DNA of 64,000 nucleotides from the NCBI GenBank assembly GCA_045121195.1, contig JBGVFO010000044.1, positions 13,995-77,994 of the forward strand. The letters run 5' to 3'. Position 1 is the first letter of the stretch, and each line of letters begins with the position of its first letter. Position numbers and translations under genes: made by a program. Below are positions 8,802 through 17,353 of the stretch, piece by piece. This DNA is from RGIG8775 sp045121195 (GTDB lineage Bacteria > Bacillota > Clostridia > Oscillospirales > CAG-272). The notes under the pieces are model-generated. The model made no database searches, had not been told where the DNA came from, and saw only the letters and a list, made by a program, of their open reading frames with translations.

Positions 8802-9374
8802 ATGACAGATACGAAAAAGATCATGATCGTCGGCGTTGGCGGACAGGGAACCCTCCTCGCCAGCCGCATTCTCGGAAACACCGTGATCGGTGAGGGATAT
8901 GACGTAAAGGTATCCGAGGTTCACGGAATGAGCCAGCGCGGCGGAAGCGTCGTGACCTACGTGAAGTACGGTGAAAAGGTCTGGTCTCCCATCATCGACA
9001 AGGGGGAGGCGGATCTGATCCTCGCCTTCGAGATGCTGGAGGCGTACCGTGCGTTGCCCTATCTTAAGAAGGGCGGCAAGATGATCGCCAACACCCAGGA
9101 GATGTCGCCGATGCCCGTGATTACGGGTGCGGCAAAGTATCCCGAGAATATTGCCGAGAAGCTTTCTTCCGCGGCGGATGTGACATGGATAGATGCCCTC
9201 GCCCTTGCCCGCGAGGCAGGAAACACCAAGGCAGTCAACGTGGTTCTTATCGGTCTTATGGCAAAGAACACTGAGATCCCCTATGAAAAGTGGGTCGAGG
9301 CGGTAAAGAAGACGGTTCCCGAGAAGTTCCTTGAGGTCAATCTCAAGGCGTTTGATCTCGGTTACAATCACTGA
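8802..9374 (+). CDS. iorB: Indolepyruvate ferredoxin oxidoreductase, beta subunit
   Basis: Gamma-type oxidoreductase domain subunit that pairs with IorA. It begins KIMIVGVGGQGTLLASRILG, the hallmark of this family, followed by SEVHGMSQRGGSVVTYVKYG. At 190 residues it is full length. I chose the ATG at 8802 because AAGGAGGG lies just upstream and the conserved start of the domain follows at once. It lies between iorA and paaK on the same strand. Confidence 0.94.
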   Translation: MTDTKKIMIVGVGGQGTLLASRILGNTVIGEGYDVKVSEVHGMSQRGGSVVTYVKYGEKVWSPIIDKGEADLILAFEMLEAYRALPYLKKGGKMIANTQEMSPMPVITGAAKYPENIAEKLSSAADVTWIDALALAREAGNTKAVNVVLIGLMAKNTEIPYEKWVEAVKKTVPEKFLEVNLKAFDLGYNH

Positions 9375-9404
9375 ATTTTACAAAAAAAGAAAGGACTGAT
9401 CCCT

Positions 9405-10715
9405 TTGGCATTCTATCAAAAAGAAATCGAATGTATGCCCCGTGAGGAGCTTCGCAAACTGCAAAGTGAGCGCCTCTGCTGGCAGGTAAACCGTATGTAC
9501 GAGCGTGTTGAGCTGTTCCGCAAGCGTATGGATGAGCTTGGACTCAAGCCCTCGGATATCAAGGGTGTAGAGGACCTTCCCAAGCTTCCGTTCTCCTATA
9601 AGCAGGATCTGCGTGACTATTATCCTTACGGACTGTTCGCAGAGCCTATGAAGGACATCGTTCGTGTCCACGCTTCTTCGGGTACGACGGGAAAGAAGAT
9701 CGTTGTCGGTTATACCAAGAAGGACCTTGAGGATTGGGCGGACGGTGTTGCCAGAATGCTGATCGCCATCGGCGAGGGAGCGGATTCCTTCGCGCAGGTC
9801 TCTTACGGCTACGGTCTGTTTACCGGCGGTCTTGGCGCACACGGCGGCGCGGAGAAGATCGGTGCGACCGTGATTCCCACCTCTGCGGGCAATACCCAGA
9901 TGCAGATCCAGACCATGATCGACTTTGGCTCAACGGTGCTGTTCTGTACCCCCTCTTACGCGCTTTACCTTGGCGAAACAGTTGAGGAAATGGGTGTGAA
10001 GGATCAGCTTTCTCTTCGCGCGGGCGTGTTCGGTGCAGAGCCCTGGACCGAGGATATGCGCCGTGCCATTGAGGATAAGCTTGGCATCAAGGCATACGAT
10101 ATTTACGGACTTTCCGAGATCATGGGTCCCGGTGTCAGCGGTGAGTGCGAGTACCAGTGCGGCATGCACGTTTGGGAGGATATGTTCATCCCCGAGATCA
10201 TCGATCCCGAAACCCTTGAAGTTCTTCCTTACGGAGAAAAGGGAGAGCTGGTATTCACTACCATTACCAAGGAGGGATTCCCCCTCATTCGCTACCGTAC
10301 CCGTGATATCTGCTCTTTGAATGCCGAGCCCTGTAAGTGCGGCAGAACCCATATCCGTATGGCAAAGCCTACGGGACGAAGCGACGATATGCTGATCATT
10401 CGCGGCGTCAACGTCTTCCCGTCCCAGATCGAGGAGGTCCTCATCAAGTTCGGTGAGGCGTCAGGCATCACTCCCAACTATCAGATCATCGTTGACCGTG
10501 TCAACAATAACGATACCTTTGACGTTATGGTAGAAATGAGCGAGCATCTGTTTGCCGATGACGTCAAATCCATCGAGAAGGTGGAAAAGACGCTGACCGA
10601 GCAGCTTCGCTCCACCCTTGGCATCGGCGCCAAGGTTCACCTCGTTAATCCCAAGTCGATCACGCGCAGCGAGGGAAAAGCAAAACGCGTTATCGATAAG
10701 CGTAAGCTTTCGTAA
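9405..10715 (+). CDS. paaK: Phenylacetate-CoA ligase family protein
   Basis: ATP-dependent arylacetate-CoA ligase (AMP-forming). 436 residues, as usual for PaaK. Motifs: LPFSYKQDLRDYYPYG near residue 65, P-loop ASSGTTGKK (about 92), DIYGLSEIMGPGVSGEC (about 235), and GRSDDMLIIRGVNVFPSQIE (about 325) opening the C-terminal domain. It starts at a TTG codon behind AAAGGA. It can run as ligase (arylacetate to arylacetyl-CoA) or, with IorAB working oxidatively, in the ATP-forming direction. It is the second CoA ligase in this operon, suggesting division of substrates. Confidence 0.93.
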   Translation: MAFYQKEIECMPREELRKLQSERLCWQVNRMYERVELFRKRMDELGLKPSDIKGVEDLPKLPFSYKQDLRDYYPYGLFAEPMKDIVRVHASSGTTGKKIVVGYTKKDLEDWADGVARMLIAIGEGADSFAQVSYGYGLFTGGLGAHGGAEKIGATVIPTSAGNTQMQIQTMIDFGSTVLFCTPSYALYLGETVEEMGVKDQLSLRAGVFGAEPWTEDMRRAIEDKLGIKAYDIYGLSEIMGPGVSGECEYQCGMHVWEDMFIPEIIDPETLEVLPYGEKGELVFTTITKEGFPLIRYRTRDICSLNAEPCKCGRTHIRMAKPTGRSDDMLIIRGVNVFPSQIEEVLIKFGEASGITPNYQIIVDRVNNNDTFDVMVEMSEHLFADDVKSIEKVEKTLTEQLRSTLGIGAKVHLVNPKSITRSEGKAKRVIDKRKLS

Positions 10716-10727
10716 GGAGGAACCGAT

Positions 10728-11129
10728 ATGCTTGTAAAACAGCTTTCTATTTTCGTAGAGAATAAGCCCGGCAGACTGTCGGCTATTATCAATCTTCTTG
10801 GACAGCATCACGTAAACCTGAGCGCCCTGTCGCTGGCGGATACCACCAACTTCGGTGTACTGCGTCTGATTGCTGACAAGACCGACGTGGCGCAGGAGGT
10901 CCTCCGCGAGGAGGGCATCGTATCCAAGTGCGCCGACGTTCTGGCGGTTGCTATTGACGACACCCCCGGTTCGCTGACGGGAATTCTCGATCTCTTCAAT
11001 GAGAACGGCGTTTCCGTTGAGTATATGTACGCCTTCAGCGCAAAGCAGGAGGGCAAGGCACAGATGGTGGTCAAGACCGACTCCCTGGAGAAGGCGGAAG
11101 CCCTTCTTAAGGACTATATTGCAAAATAA
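10728..11129 (+). CDS. Double ACT-domain protein
   Basis: 133 residues made of two consecutive ACT domains (about 1-65: QLSIFVENKPGRLSAIINLL; about 68-133: LAVAIDDTPGSLTGILDLF). ACT domains bind small ligands, mostly amino acids, and usually regulate an enzyme. Stand-alone ACT proteins of this type commonly follow PaaK or IorAB genes in anaerobes. Here it could sense an aromatic amino acid and tune IorAB or one of the ligases; that is inference. It starts 12 bases after paaK behind AAGGAGG and is the last gene before a strong terminator. Confidence 0.88.
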   Translation: MLVKQLSIFVENKPGRLSAIINLLGQHHVNLSALSLADTTNFGVLRLIADKTDVAQEVLREEGIVSKCADVLAVAIDDTPGSLTGILDLFNENGVSVEYMYAFSAKQEGKAQMVVKTDSLEKAEALLKDYIAK

Positions 11130-11134
11130 AATTT

Positions 11135-11167
11135 GCCCCGAGGCAACGCCTCGGGGCTTCTTTTTTT
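11135..11167. terminator. Terminator of the T-box operon
   Basis: GCCCCGAGGC-AAC-GCCTCGGGGC perfect 10-bp stem, then a T-rich tract. On the opposite strand it is followed by AAATTTTATTTT, so it may also stop the convergent minus-strand operon. Confidence 0.9.
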
Positions 11168-12164
11168 ATGCCATCGTTTCCAGCATTTTGAGGGTGACCT
11201 CATACTGACAGGGCTCGCCTGCGACGAAACGGTCAAATTCTTTCGCCATATATTTCGCCATACGGCAGGTCTCGGGACCAAGGCTTCCCGCGATATGAGG
11301 AGTCAGGAAGCAGTTGGGGAGAGAATAGAAGGGGTGTCCCTCGACGGGGGGCTCGGGAAAGGTAACGTCAAGCACTGCCGTAAGATCGGGGCGTTCCCGG
11401 AGGATGCGTACGAGATCGTCCTCGACCACCTGCGCGCCACGACCGGTGTTTATGAAGGTAGCGCGGGGAAGCATCCGCTTGAAGCAATCGTAATTCAACA
11501 TTCCCTGGGTCGCGGCATTGTTGGCAAGATGGTTGGAAACCACCGAGCAGGTGGAGAACAGCTCTTCAAGAGAGCAAGGGAATACGCCCAGCTCCTCGGC
11601 GCGCTCCTGTGACAGGAAGGGATCAAAGACCATGACCTTGAGATCAAAATTTCGGAGATGCTTCGCCACAAGAGAGCCGATCATTCCCGCACCGATGAGT
11701 CCCACTCTTTGGCGGAAGTTGCCGGGAAAGGCGTCACGGATCGCTTGCGCCTCCGCTACGTTTCCACCCGACATAAGGGCGCTGTGCGTGTAGAAGCCCT
11801 TACCGGCAAGAAGAATTTGCGAGAGAGCGTACTCGGCAACGGGAACGGCGTTTGCCGCCCAGGCGCTGAATACGTGAACGCCGCAGTTCAGAAAGGGACG
11901 GGCAAAGCTTTGCACGGTACCCGCGGCGTAAAAGACGGCGCGGAGCTTCGGGAAGCAGCGCGTGATCTCCTCCTCGGAGAATCGGGGCATCCCCCAGGTG
12001 GAGAAAATAAATTCGGTGTCGGCAAAGCGTTCAGGCTCCGTCAGTACGTCCTCCTTGGAGAAGATGGTTTCACAGAGATCGGCAAAGCCCTTCAGATATG
12101 CCCTTGTATCTTCGTCGTATACGGTGGGAATGTGCTTGGTGCTGCCCAAAAAGATCGATTTCAT
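11166..12164 (-). CDS. D-isomer-specific 2-hydroxyacid dehydrogenase family protein
   Basis: NAD(P)-dependent oxidoreductase interconverting a 2-oxoacid and a D-2-hydroxyacid. 332 residues. Rossmann motif VGLIGAGMIGS (about residue 148), catalytic Arg in NTGRGAQVVEDD (about 228), Glu in VTFPEPPVEGHP (about 255) and His in LTPHIAGSLGPET (about 277). Its ATG overlaps the stop of the upstream sugar-isomerase-like gene (ATGA), making it the last gene of the six-gene minus operon. Its likely role is reduction or oxidation of a 2-keto sugar acid. The substrate is not readable. Confidence 0.88.
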   Translation of the reverse strand: MKSIFLGSTKHIPTVYDEDTRAYLKGFADLCETIFSKEDVLTEPERFADTEFIFSTWGMPRFSEEEITRCFPKLRAVFYAAGTVQSFARPFLNCGVHVFSAWAANAVPVAEYALSQILLAGKGFYTHSALMSGGNVAEAQAIRDAFPGNFRQRVGLIGAGMIGSLVAKHLRNFDLKVMVFDPFLSQERAEELGVFPCSLEELFSTCSVVSNHLANNAATQGMLNYDCFKRMLPRATFINTGRGAQVVEDDLVRILRERPDLTAVLDVTFPEPPVEGHPFYSLPNCFLTPHIAGSLGPETCRMAKYMAKEFDRFVAGEPCQYEVTLKMLETMA

Positions 12165-12916
12165 TTTCTGTTTGCTCCTTCCATCAGCTTGTGAAGCGTT
12201 TCCGCCTCTTTCTTAAGGGATTCCGGCTTGTTGTCCGGCATAAATTCCAAAAGAAGCGCTTGCGAACCGTCAAAGCATGACAGATATTTTTCCCAAATCG
12301 CCATCCCGTCGGCGAGGGGGAATTTCTCCTTTTCCTTCCATTGGAATACGTGAATATTCTCGGTATAGGGCGCGATCGCCTTCGCGTAGGCGAAATTGAC
12401 CTCGTCGGTGCGGAACTGATTGGGCTGCCAGTACATACGAAGGGCGGGGGAGTTCACCGCCTCCATCAGCGTAAGTGCGCCTTTAAGGCAGTTGGTAAAG
12501 GTATTGTTATGACATTCCATACAGAGAACTACGCTCTCCGCTTCCGCGATCTGTGCCGCCTTTTTTGCCTCGGTGAGAAGGTGATCTTTTTGCTCGGCGG
12601 TCATATCCTCATAGTTTTTGTCACCGCACCAAAGGCGAAGAATATGTGTGCCGAGGATCTTTGCGGCGGCAATATAGCCGTGAAGCTCGTCGGTATCGTG
12701 TACGCCAAGCTTGAAATAGGTTCCGTAGGAGGAGCAGGAGATCCCCGACTCCTTCTGCAAGGCTACGATATGGCGAAGCCGTTCCGTGTCGGCGTAAGGT
12801 GCGTGAACGTCACTCCCCCATTCAATAGCGGAGAGTCCGGCATCACGGCAAAGAGCAACGATCTGCTCGGGGGAAAGGGAACGGAAGGATATGGAAACAA
12901 GTCCCGATTGAAACAT
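12161..12916 (-). CDS. Sugar phosphate isomerase/epimerase family TIM barrel
   Basis: 251-residue AP-endonuclease-2-like TIM barrel (xylose isomerase-like superfamily). Recognisable parts are SGLVSISFRSLSPEQIV at the start, AGLSAIEWGSDVHAPY, the metal-ligand segment LCMECHNNTFTN (Glu/His) and LLEFMPDN near the end. Members isomerise or epimerise sugars, inositols and sugar acids with a divalent metal. It is preceded by AGGAGG and lies between the flavoprotein and the 2-hydroxyacid dehydrogenase in one transcript. Confidence 0.85.
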   Translation of the reverse strand: MFQSGLVSISFRSLSPEQIVALCRDAGLSAIEWGSDVHAPYADTERLRHIVALQKESGISCSSYGTYFKLGVHDTDELHGYIAAAKILGTHILRLWCGDKNYEDMTAEQKDHLLTEAKKAAQIAEAESVVLCMECHNNTFTNCLKGALTLMEAVNSPALRMYWQPNQFRTDEVNFAYAKAIAPYTENIHVFQWKEKEKFPLADGMAIWEKYLSCFDGSQALLLEFMPDNKPESLKKEAETLHKLMEGANRK

Positions 12917-12925
12917 GGTAGCCTC

Positions 12926-14788
12926 CTAATTTTCGATGGTTTCTCGGTATTCGCGCCACATGGACTCAAAGCAGGTATCGGCATTGGGAATGGGACGAAC
13001 GTGGCGCCAGGTGATACGGCAGACGCCGTTGTCCATCCGCACCTCTTGAATACGCTCCCTTGCAGGTACCGCATCGGTAGCGCAGCTACATCCCTCATAG
13101 AGGGCAGAGCCACGGGAGATCCCCACGGTGTGGGCATAATCCAGCATGGCGGAGAGCACCGCTTCCTGCACCGTTAAGGTGTCGCGGAGACGGTAGCGCT
13201 GAGGAAGGGCGTCGTCCGCATGAAGAGCGGAGGGCAGGGCGTACAGACGCCGCGTCACAGCCTCTTTCATTGTCTGCATTTCTGCCGTGCTTCGTATTGC
13301 GGCGGCACAGCGACTCATTTCGTTTTGCGTCAAGGCAAGAAGATCCTTCGCGGCTTGACCGTCGGAAAGGCCGTCACGACAGAATTCTTGATTTTTTTCG
13401 ATTGCCGCCGCGGCGATCCTGATAAATTTCGCTTCGTCGAGTAACGCCTTTGGTGCGCGGGAGATGTACTGTGCGGCGCGAAGCGCACCCACCTGTCCCG
13501 CATTCAAGGCGCTTCCGCCCGGGCGGGTCACACCGTGAGTGCCGGCGCACTCGCCAATGGCGAACAGTCCCTTGACGTCGGATTGCCAGTCGGCATCCAC
13601 CGAAATGCCGCCGTTATTATGCTGAGCGCAAAGAGCGATCTCAAGCGGCTCGAGGGTGAGATCCACGCCCTTTTCGGCATAAAGATCAATGGCGGGCTGA
13701 TTCATTTTGGAAAGCCGCTCGATGGGGGTACCAAAGCAGGCGCCCGCGTTTTTCAGGTAGACAAACGCTTCCTCCGACAGCTTTTCAAAGTCAATGCACT
13801 CCAAGCCGAAGGGGTTTTTTGTGAAATCAAGGAATACGCGCCGTCCCATGGACTGCTCACGGTGAACGAGAAGGTCGATCTGAGACGAGCCGCTTTTTGC
13901 TTTTCTTGCGTCAAAGGGCCACTGATAGCCCTTGAGGAAAAGCAGGGAAAGTGCTTCGTAAGGATCGGCAAAGGTATCCGCAAGGAACTCGCGCTCCTTG
14001 CCGTTTTCGTCCATCGCGATCAGACGGGGAAGTACCTGCCTATAGGTGCCGGATACGTTCCAGCGAGGCGCAACCGACGCAAGACCGTATTGCCATTCGG
14101 TCATATTCTGAAGGGATGCGCCTGCCGAGAGAGCCAGTCCCGTGGAGCCTGTTTGACTTTCGGGATACACGGTATTGGCATAGATGCCCGCAGGACCGCC
14201 CGTTGCCAAGATCACGTTTTCGCAACGGAACGTTACGAAGGTGTTGTCGGCAAGATTCAAGCAAAGAAGTCCGCAAGCTCGGTCGCCGTCCGTTAAGATC
14301 TCAACGGCAAGAAGTCCGTCGTGAACGGGAACGCCGAGCGCCGCGGCTTTTCTTTCCAGTGCTTCGGTCATATACTTTGACGTGAGGGGACCTGCGCTTG
14401 TGGCGCGGGCGAAGGGATCGTGATCGGTCTTGTAGCCGATATACTCACCGTAAGCGTTGTGGGGAAAGGGAACGCCCGCCTCGCAGAGATAGTGGAAGCA
14501 ACGGGCGGAGAGTGCCGCCTCGCAAAGGGCGTGATCCCCGTCGACACAGCCGCCGGCGAAAAGGTCGCTTGCCATAGCGCGGACGCTGTCTGGCGCGTCT
14601 CCGCCGAGCCCCAGCTTATAATAGGTCTGCTTGTCGCTTCCCGTGTTGCGGGAGGTGCCGCAACGGACGCCCTCGGTTACGATACAAACCGACTTGCGAC
14701 CGTCCTCACGAATGCGACAAGCTGCGCTGAAGCCTGCGGCACCCGAGCCGATCACGACAGCGTCATATTGCAATATCATAGGATTCAT
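12926..14788 (-). CDS. FAD-binding protein of the fumarate reductase/succinate dehydrogenase flavoprotein superfamily
   Basis: About 620 residues. N-terminal FAD dinucleotide fold YDAVVIGSGAAGFSAA; second FAD contact VILATGGPAG; HNNGGISVDADWQSDVKGLFAIGECAGTHGVTRPGGSALN in the C-terminal half is the superfamily's active-site and FAD region. The HNNGG segment sits where fumarate reductases have H-x-x-GG. No signal peptide is present, so it is cytoplasmic and probably acts on an enoate or alcohol intermediate of the surrounding pathway rather than as a respiratory enzyme. The ATG at 14788 is favoured over the GTG at 14794 because GGAG sits five bases upstream. Confidence 0.85.
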   Translation of the reverse strand: MNPMILQYDAVVIGSGAAGFSAACRIREDGRKSVCIVTEGVRCGTSRNTGSDKQTYYKLGLGGDAPDSVRAMASDLFAGGCVDGDHALCEAALSARCFHYLCEAGVPFPHNAYGEYIGYKTDHDPFARATSAGPLTSKYMTEALERKAAALGVPVHDGLLAVEILTDGDRACGLLCLNLADNTFVTFRCENVILATGGPAGIYANTVYPESQTGSTGLALSAGASLQNMTEWQYGLASVAPRWNVSGTYRQVLPRLIAMDENGKEREFLADTFADPYEALSLLFLKGYQWPFDARKAKSGSSQIDLLVHREQSMGRRVFLDFTKNPFGLECIDFEKLSEEAFVYLKNAGACFGTPIERLSKMNQPAIDLYAEKGVDLTLEPLEIALCAQHNNGGISVDADWQSDVKGLFAIGECAGTHGVTRPGGSALNAGQVGALRAAQYISRAPKALLDEAKFIRIAAAAIEKNQEFCRDGLSDGQAAKDLLALTQNEMSRCAAAIRSTAEMQTMKEAVTRRLYALPSALHADDALPQRYRLRDTLTVQEAVLSAMLDYAHTVGISRGSALYEGCSCATDAVPARERIQEVRMDNGVCRITWRHVRPIPNADTCFESMWREYRETIEN

Positions 14789-14798
14789 ACGCACTCCG

Positions 14799-15548
14799 TT
14801 ACAGTCGTCTTAAGTGGAAGCCGCCGTCAATATCGAGTGCCTGCCCCGTCATATAGGGGAGCCCACCCGAAAGAAGAGAAAATACGGCGGCGGCAATGTC
14901 CTCGGGGGTGCCCCATCGCTTGATGGGGAGCAAGCCGCCGTCAATCAGCGCATCGTATTTTTCCTTGACGCCGTCGGTCATATCGGTGGCGATGATGCCC
15001 GGACGAATCTCGTTAACGGGAATGCCGTACTCCGCAAGGCGGTCGGCAAAGAGCTTCGTTATCATAGAAACTCCTGCCTTGGAAATGCAATACTCACCAC
15101 GATTGGGGGAGCTGGTATAAGCGGACAGGGAAGAGATGTTACAGATCTGACCGCGAAGACCGTTTACGGGGGAATTGTTCCGCATCTCGCGTGCAACTGC
15201 TTGGGTGAGAAACAGCGTACCCTTGGTGTTGATGTCCATCACGTAGTCATAGCTTTCCTCGGTCATCTCCAGAAGATCGGCGCGGACGCGGGGGGCAACT
15301 CCTGCTACGTTAACAAGACCGTCGATCTGTCCGAAAGTGTCGAGGGCGTGCTTGACAAGCCGCGCCCTGTCCTCGCCGCAGGCAAGATCACCGGCGATGT
15401 ATGTGAAATTCTCCGAGTTGAATTTCTTCGTAACGGTATCGGCGTCCGTACGGCTCATTCCCGTGACACGGTAGCCGTTATCAAGGAGAAGACGGACGAC
15501 CGCCTCACCAATGCCGCGGGCGCAGCCGCTGACGATAATATGCTTCAT
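14799..15548 (-). CDS. Short-chain dehydrogenase/reductase
   Basis: 249-residue classical SDR. The NAD(P)-binding motif is VSGCARGIGEAV (about residues 5-16), then NVAGVAPRV (about 80), catalytic Ser in ICNISSLSAYTS (about 140), Tyr/Lys in YCISKAGV (YxxxK, about 157-161) and a C-terminal GQALDIDGGFHL. It probably oxidises or reduces a sugar or sugar acid made by the neighbouring lyase and isomerase. It is one base from the heparinase-like gene upstream and ten from the flavoprotein downstream, so it is co-transcribed. Confidence 0.92.
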   Translation of the reverse strand: MKHIIVSGCARGIGEAVVRLLLDNGYRVTGMSRTDADTVTKKFNSENFTYIAGDLACGEDRARLVKHALDTFGQIDGLVNVAGVAPRVRADLLEMTEESYDYVMDINTKGTLFLTQAVAREMRNNSPVNGLRGQICNISSLSAYTSSPNRGEYCISKAGVSMITKLFADRLAEYGIPVNEIRPGIIATDMTDGVKEKYDALIDGGLLPIKRWGTPEDIAAAVFSLLSGGLPYMTGQALDIDGGFHLRRL

Positions 15549-15549
15549 G

Positions 15550-17340
15550 TTATATTCTCCTTACGCGGATGGTAACGGTCTCTTGCTTTTCAAACGCGAT
15601 ATTGATGCGATAGAGCACTGCGCTTTTCCAAGAGAGCTCCAGCTTTTTATTTCCGTCAAAGCGTACGTCCTCTACCGAGATCGCGCCGCCGTCGCAGGAA
15701 ATTTCGTACTTGCCGTCAAGTATGACGACGTTGTCCTTGACCTCGGGGCAATAAGGTGTCATCAGATGCTCAACCACCGATCCGTTTTCGCCGACAAAGG
15801 TAAAGCGGTCGGTTACGGAAAGTTCCGCCTCGCCCAACTGAAGGGTTCTTGTGAAATCGCCAAGACCGCTTTCCTCGGGATAAGCCTTGGGCAAGGAAGT
15901 GGTAACGCGTCCCTCCTCTGCAAGGAAGGAATCGGCACGGAATTTCCATCCGTCGTGTTGATCAATGCCGTTTACCGTGGGAAGATTATGGTAGCCCGAC
16001 TGCATCGTCCATATGGTATAACGTTCTTTTCCAAAGGTCTGACGGGTATAGTCGCCGACGCCCGCGTCAATAAGGACGGGCGTGCCGTTATCGTACAGAA
16101 TAAAGTTTCCGACGTCGTTGTGATTGTGGAACTCTCCGTTATTTCCGCCCTTTGCTCCAAGAACGAATCCGTTGTTGCGGAGGGTCGCTACCTGAAGATC
16201 GGGGAGGTAATAAAGCGCGGGGGGCGCGAAGGGGGTATCGGTATTGAGGATCTCCTGTCGGAGAGAAAGATCAAGGAGAGCGCGGCGAATACAGATGGTG
16301 TCAACGGAAAGACGGATATGAGAGACCTTTTTCTTAAGTTTGACGGCCTCCGCCGCAAGCGCGCACATTTGAGGCTGGTTGGTCTCCTTTCCGTAGGCGT
16401 AGATCATCGTGATGGAGCTGAGATTTTGGCTGCCGTCACCGAAATTTGCCACCTTGCCGTTGCCAACGTATACCTTTGTAATGTAGGAGCCGATGTTTCG
16501 CACCTTCTCGTCAACAAACAGATCCAGCTTTCCGCCGGTTGCCACCTTCAGCTGATACAGGACCTCAAACAGGGAGGCACCTGCGCGGATCCAGTAGCCG
16601 GGACCCTCGTCGCATCCACCGTCGGCGGGCATACAGTCGTAGTAATGGGTAACCTCGGTGAGGATCTTTTCAATCGCCTTGCGAAGACGGAGAGGATTAT
16701 GCTCCAGAAGGAGAAAGGCGGAGAGAACGTTGGAGAGGATCCAAGGATTCCAGTTGTTTACCTTCTTGAAATATCCCATCCACCAGAAATCACGGTGAGT
16801 GAGGTAGGGAACGAAGATGCGGCGTTCCATTTCATAGTCAATTCGGTCGATGATCTCAGGGCAGAAGGCGAGAAGGGGGTCGCGGAGAAGCACGCTGATA
16901 AAGGCGAGATTTTCCGCCGTTTCTCCGGCGAACAGATCAATGTAAGGATATTCGGGACTCTGTATGTTGCCGGGAGCGCCGAACCAGTGTGCGGAAACAC
17001 CCCAGTAGCTTTCCTCGCAGATGGTAAAAATGCCGTTGGTGATCTGAGGGAGGAAGCGTCCCTTGTTTTCCATCAATTCGCCGAGAGACAGACAAACGAG
17101 CGCACGTCTGCGGGCGAAATGGATGTCTTCCATAATTATTCTGTCGCCCGTTTTTTTGAATTCCATATAGTCGGTCGCCTTGATGATGGGCCAATCGTAT
17201 TCCATATGCTTTTCCGCTTCGGCTATAATGACTTCGTCATAGTGAGCATCCCAGAAAGCACGGTCATTGACGTCGGGGAACAACCGGCCCGAAAAATCCA
17301 GGGTGGAAAGATCGGTATTTTTTATTATGGTCTTAAACAT
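15550..17340 (-). CDS. Heparinase II/III family protein, putative cytoplasmic oligosaccharide lyase
   Basis: 596 residues with an alpha/alpha toroid N-terminal half (VNNWNPWILSNVLSAFLLLE about residue 200; DEGPGYWIRAGASLFE about 250) and a beta-sandwich C-terminal half containing GEFHNHNDVGNFILYDNG (about 405), the conserved His/Asn-rich block of heparinase II/III and PL15/PL21-like enzymes. Such enzymes cleave uronate-containing glycans by beta-elimination. There is no signal peptide or lipobox, so it should act on imported oligosaccharides. AGGAGG precedes the ATG. The exact glycan is unknown, and some family members have no proven lyase activity. Confidence 0.85.
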   Translation of the reverse strand: MFKTIIKNTDLSTLDFSGRLFPDVNDRAFWDAHYDEVIIAEAEKHMEYDWPIIKATDYMEFKKTGDRIIMEDIHFARRRALVCLSLGELMENKGRFLPQITNGIFTICEESYWGVSAHWFGAPGNIQSPEYPYIDLFAGETAENLAFISVLLRDPLLAFCPEIIDRIDYEMERRIFVPYLTHRDFWWMGYFKKVNNWNPWILSNVLSAFLLLEHNPLRLRKAIEKILTEVTHYYDCMPADGGCDEGPGYWIRAGASLFEVLYQLKVATGGKLDLFVDEKVRNIGSYITKVYVGNGKVANFGDGSQNLSSITMIYAYGKETNQPQMCALAAEAVKLKKKVSHIRLSVDTICIRRALLDLSLRQEILNTDTPFAPPALYYLPDLQVATLRNNGFVLGAKGGNNGEFHNHNDVGNFILYDNGTPVLIDAGVGDYTRQTFGKERYTIWTMQSGYHNLPTVNGIDQHDGWKFRADSFLAEEGRVTTSLPKAYPEESGLGDFTRTLQLGEAELSVTDRFTFVGENGSVVEHLMTPYCPEVKDNVVILDGKYEISCDGGAISVEDVRFDGNKKLELSWKSAVLYRINIAFEKQETVTIRVRRI

Positions 17341-17353
17341 AAAACGCCTCCTG

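Noticed and set aside
6956..8881. 641-codon open frame opposite iorA
   Set aside because: Antisense shadow; iorA has complete TPP and ferredoxin motifs.
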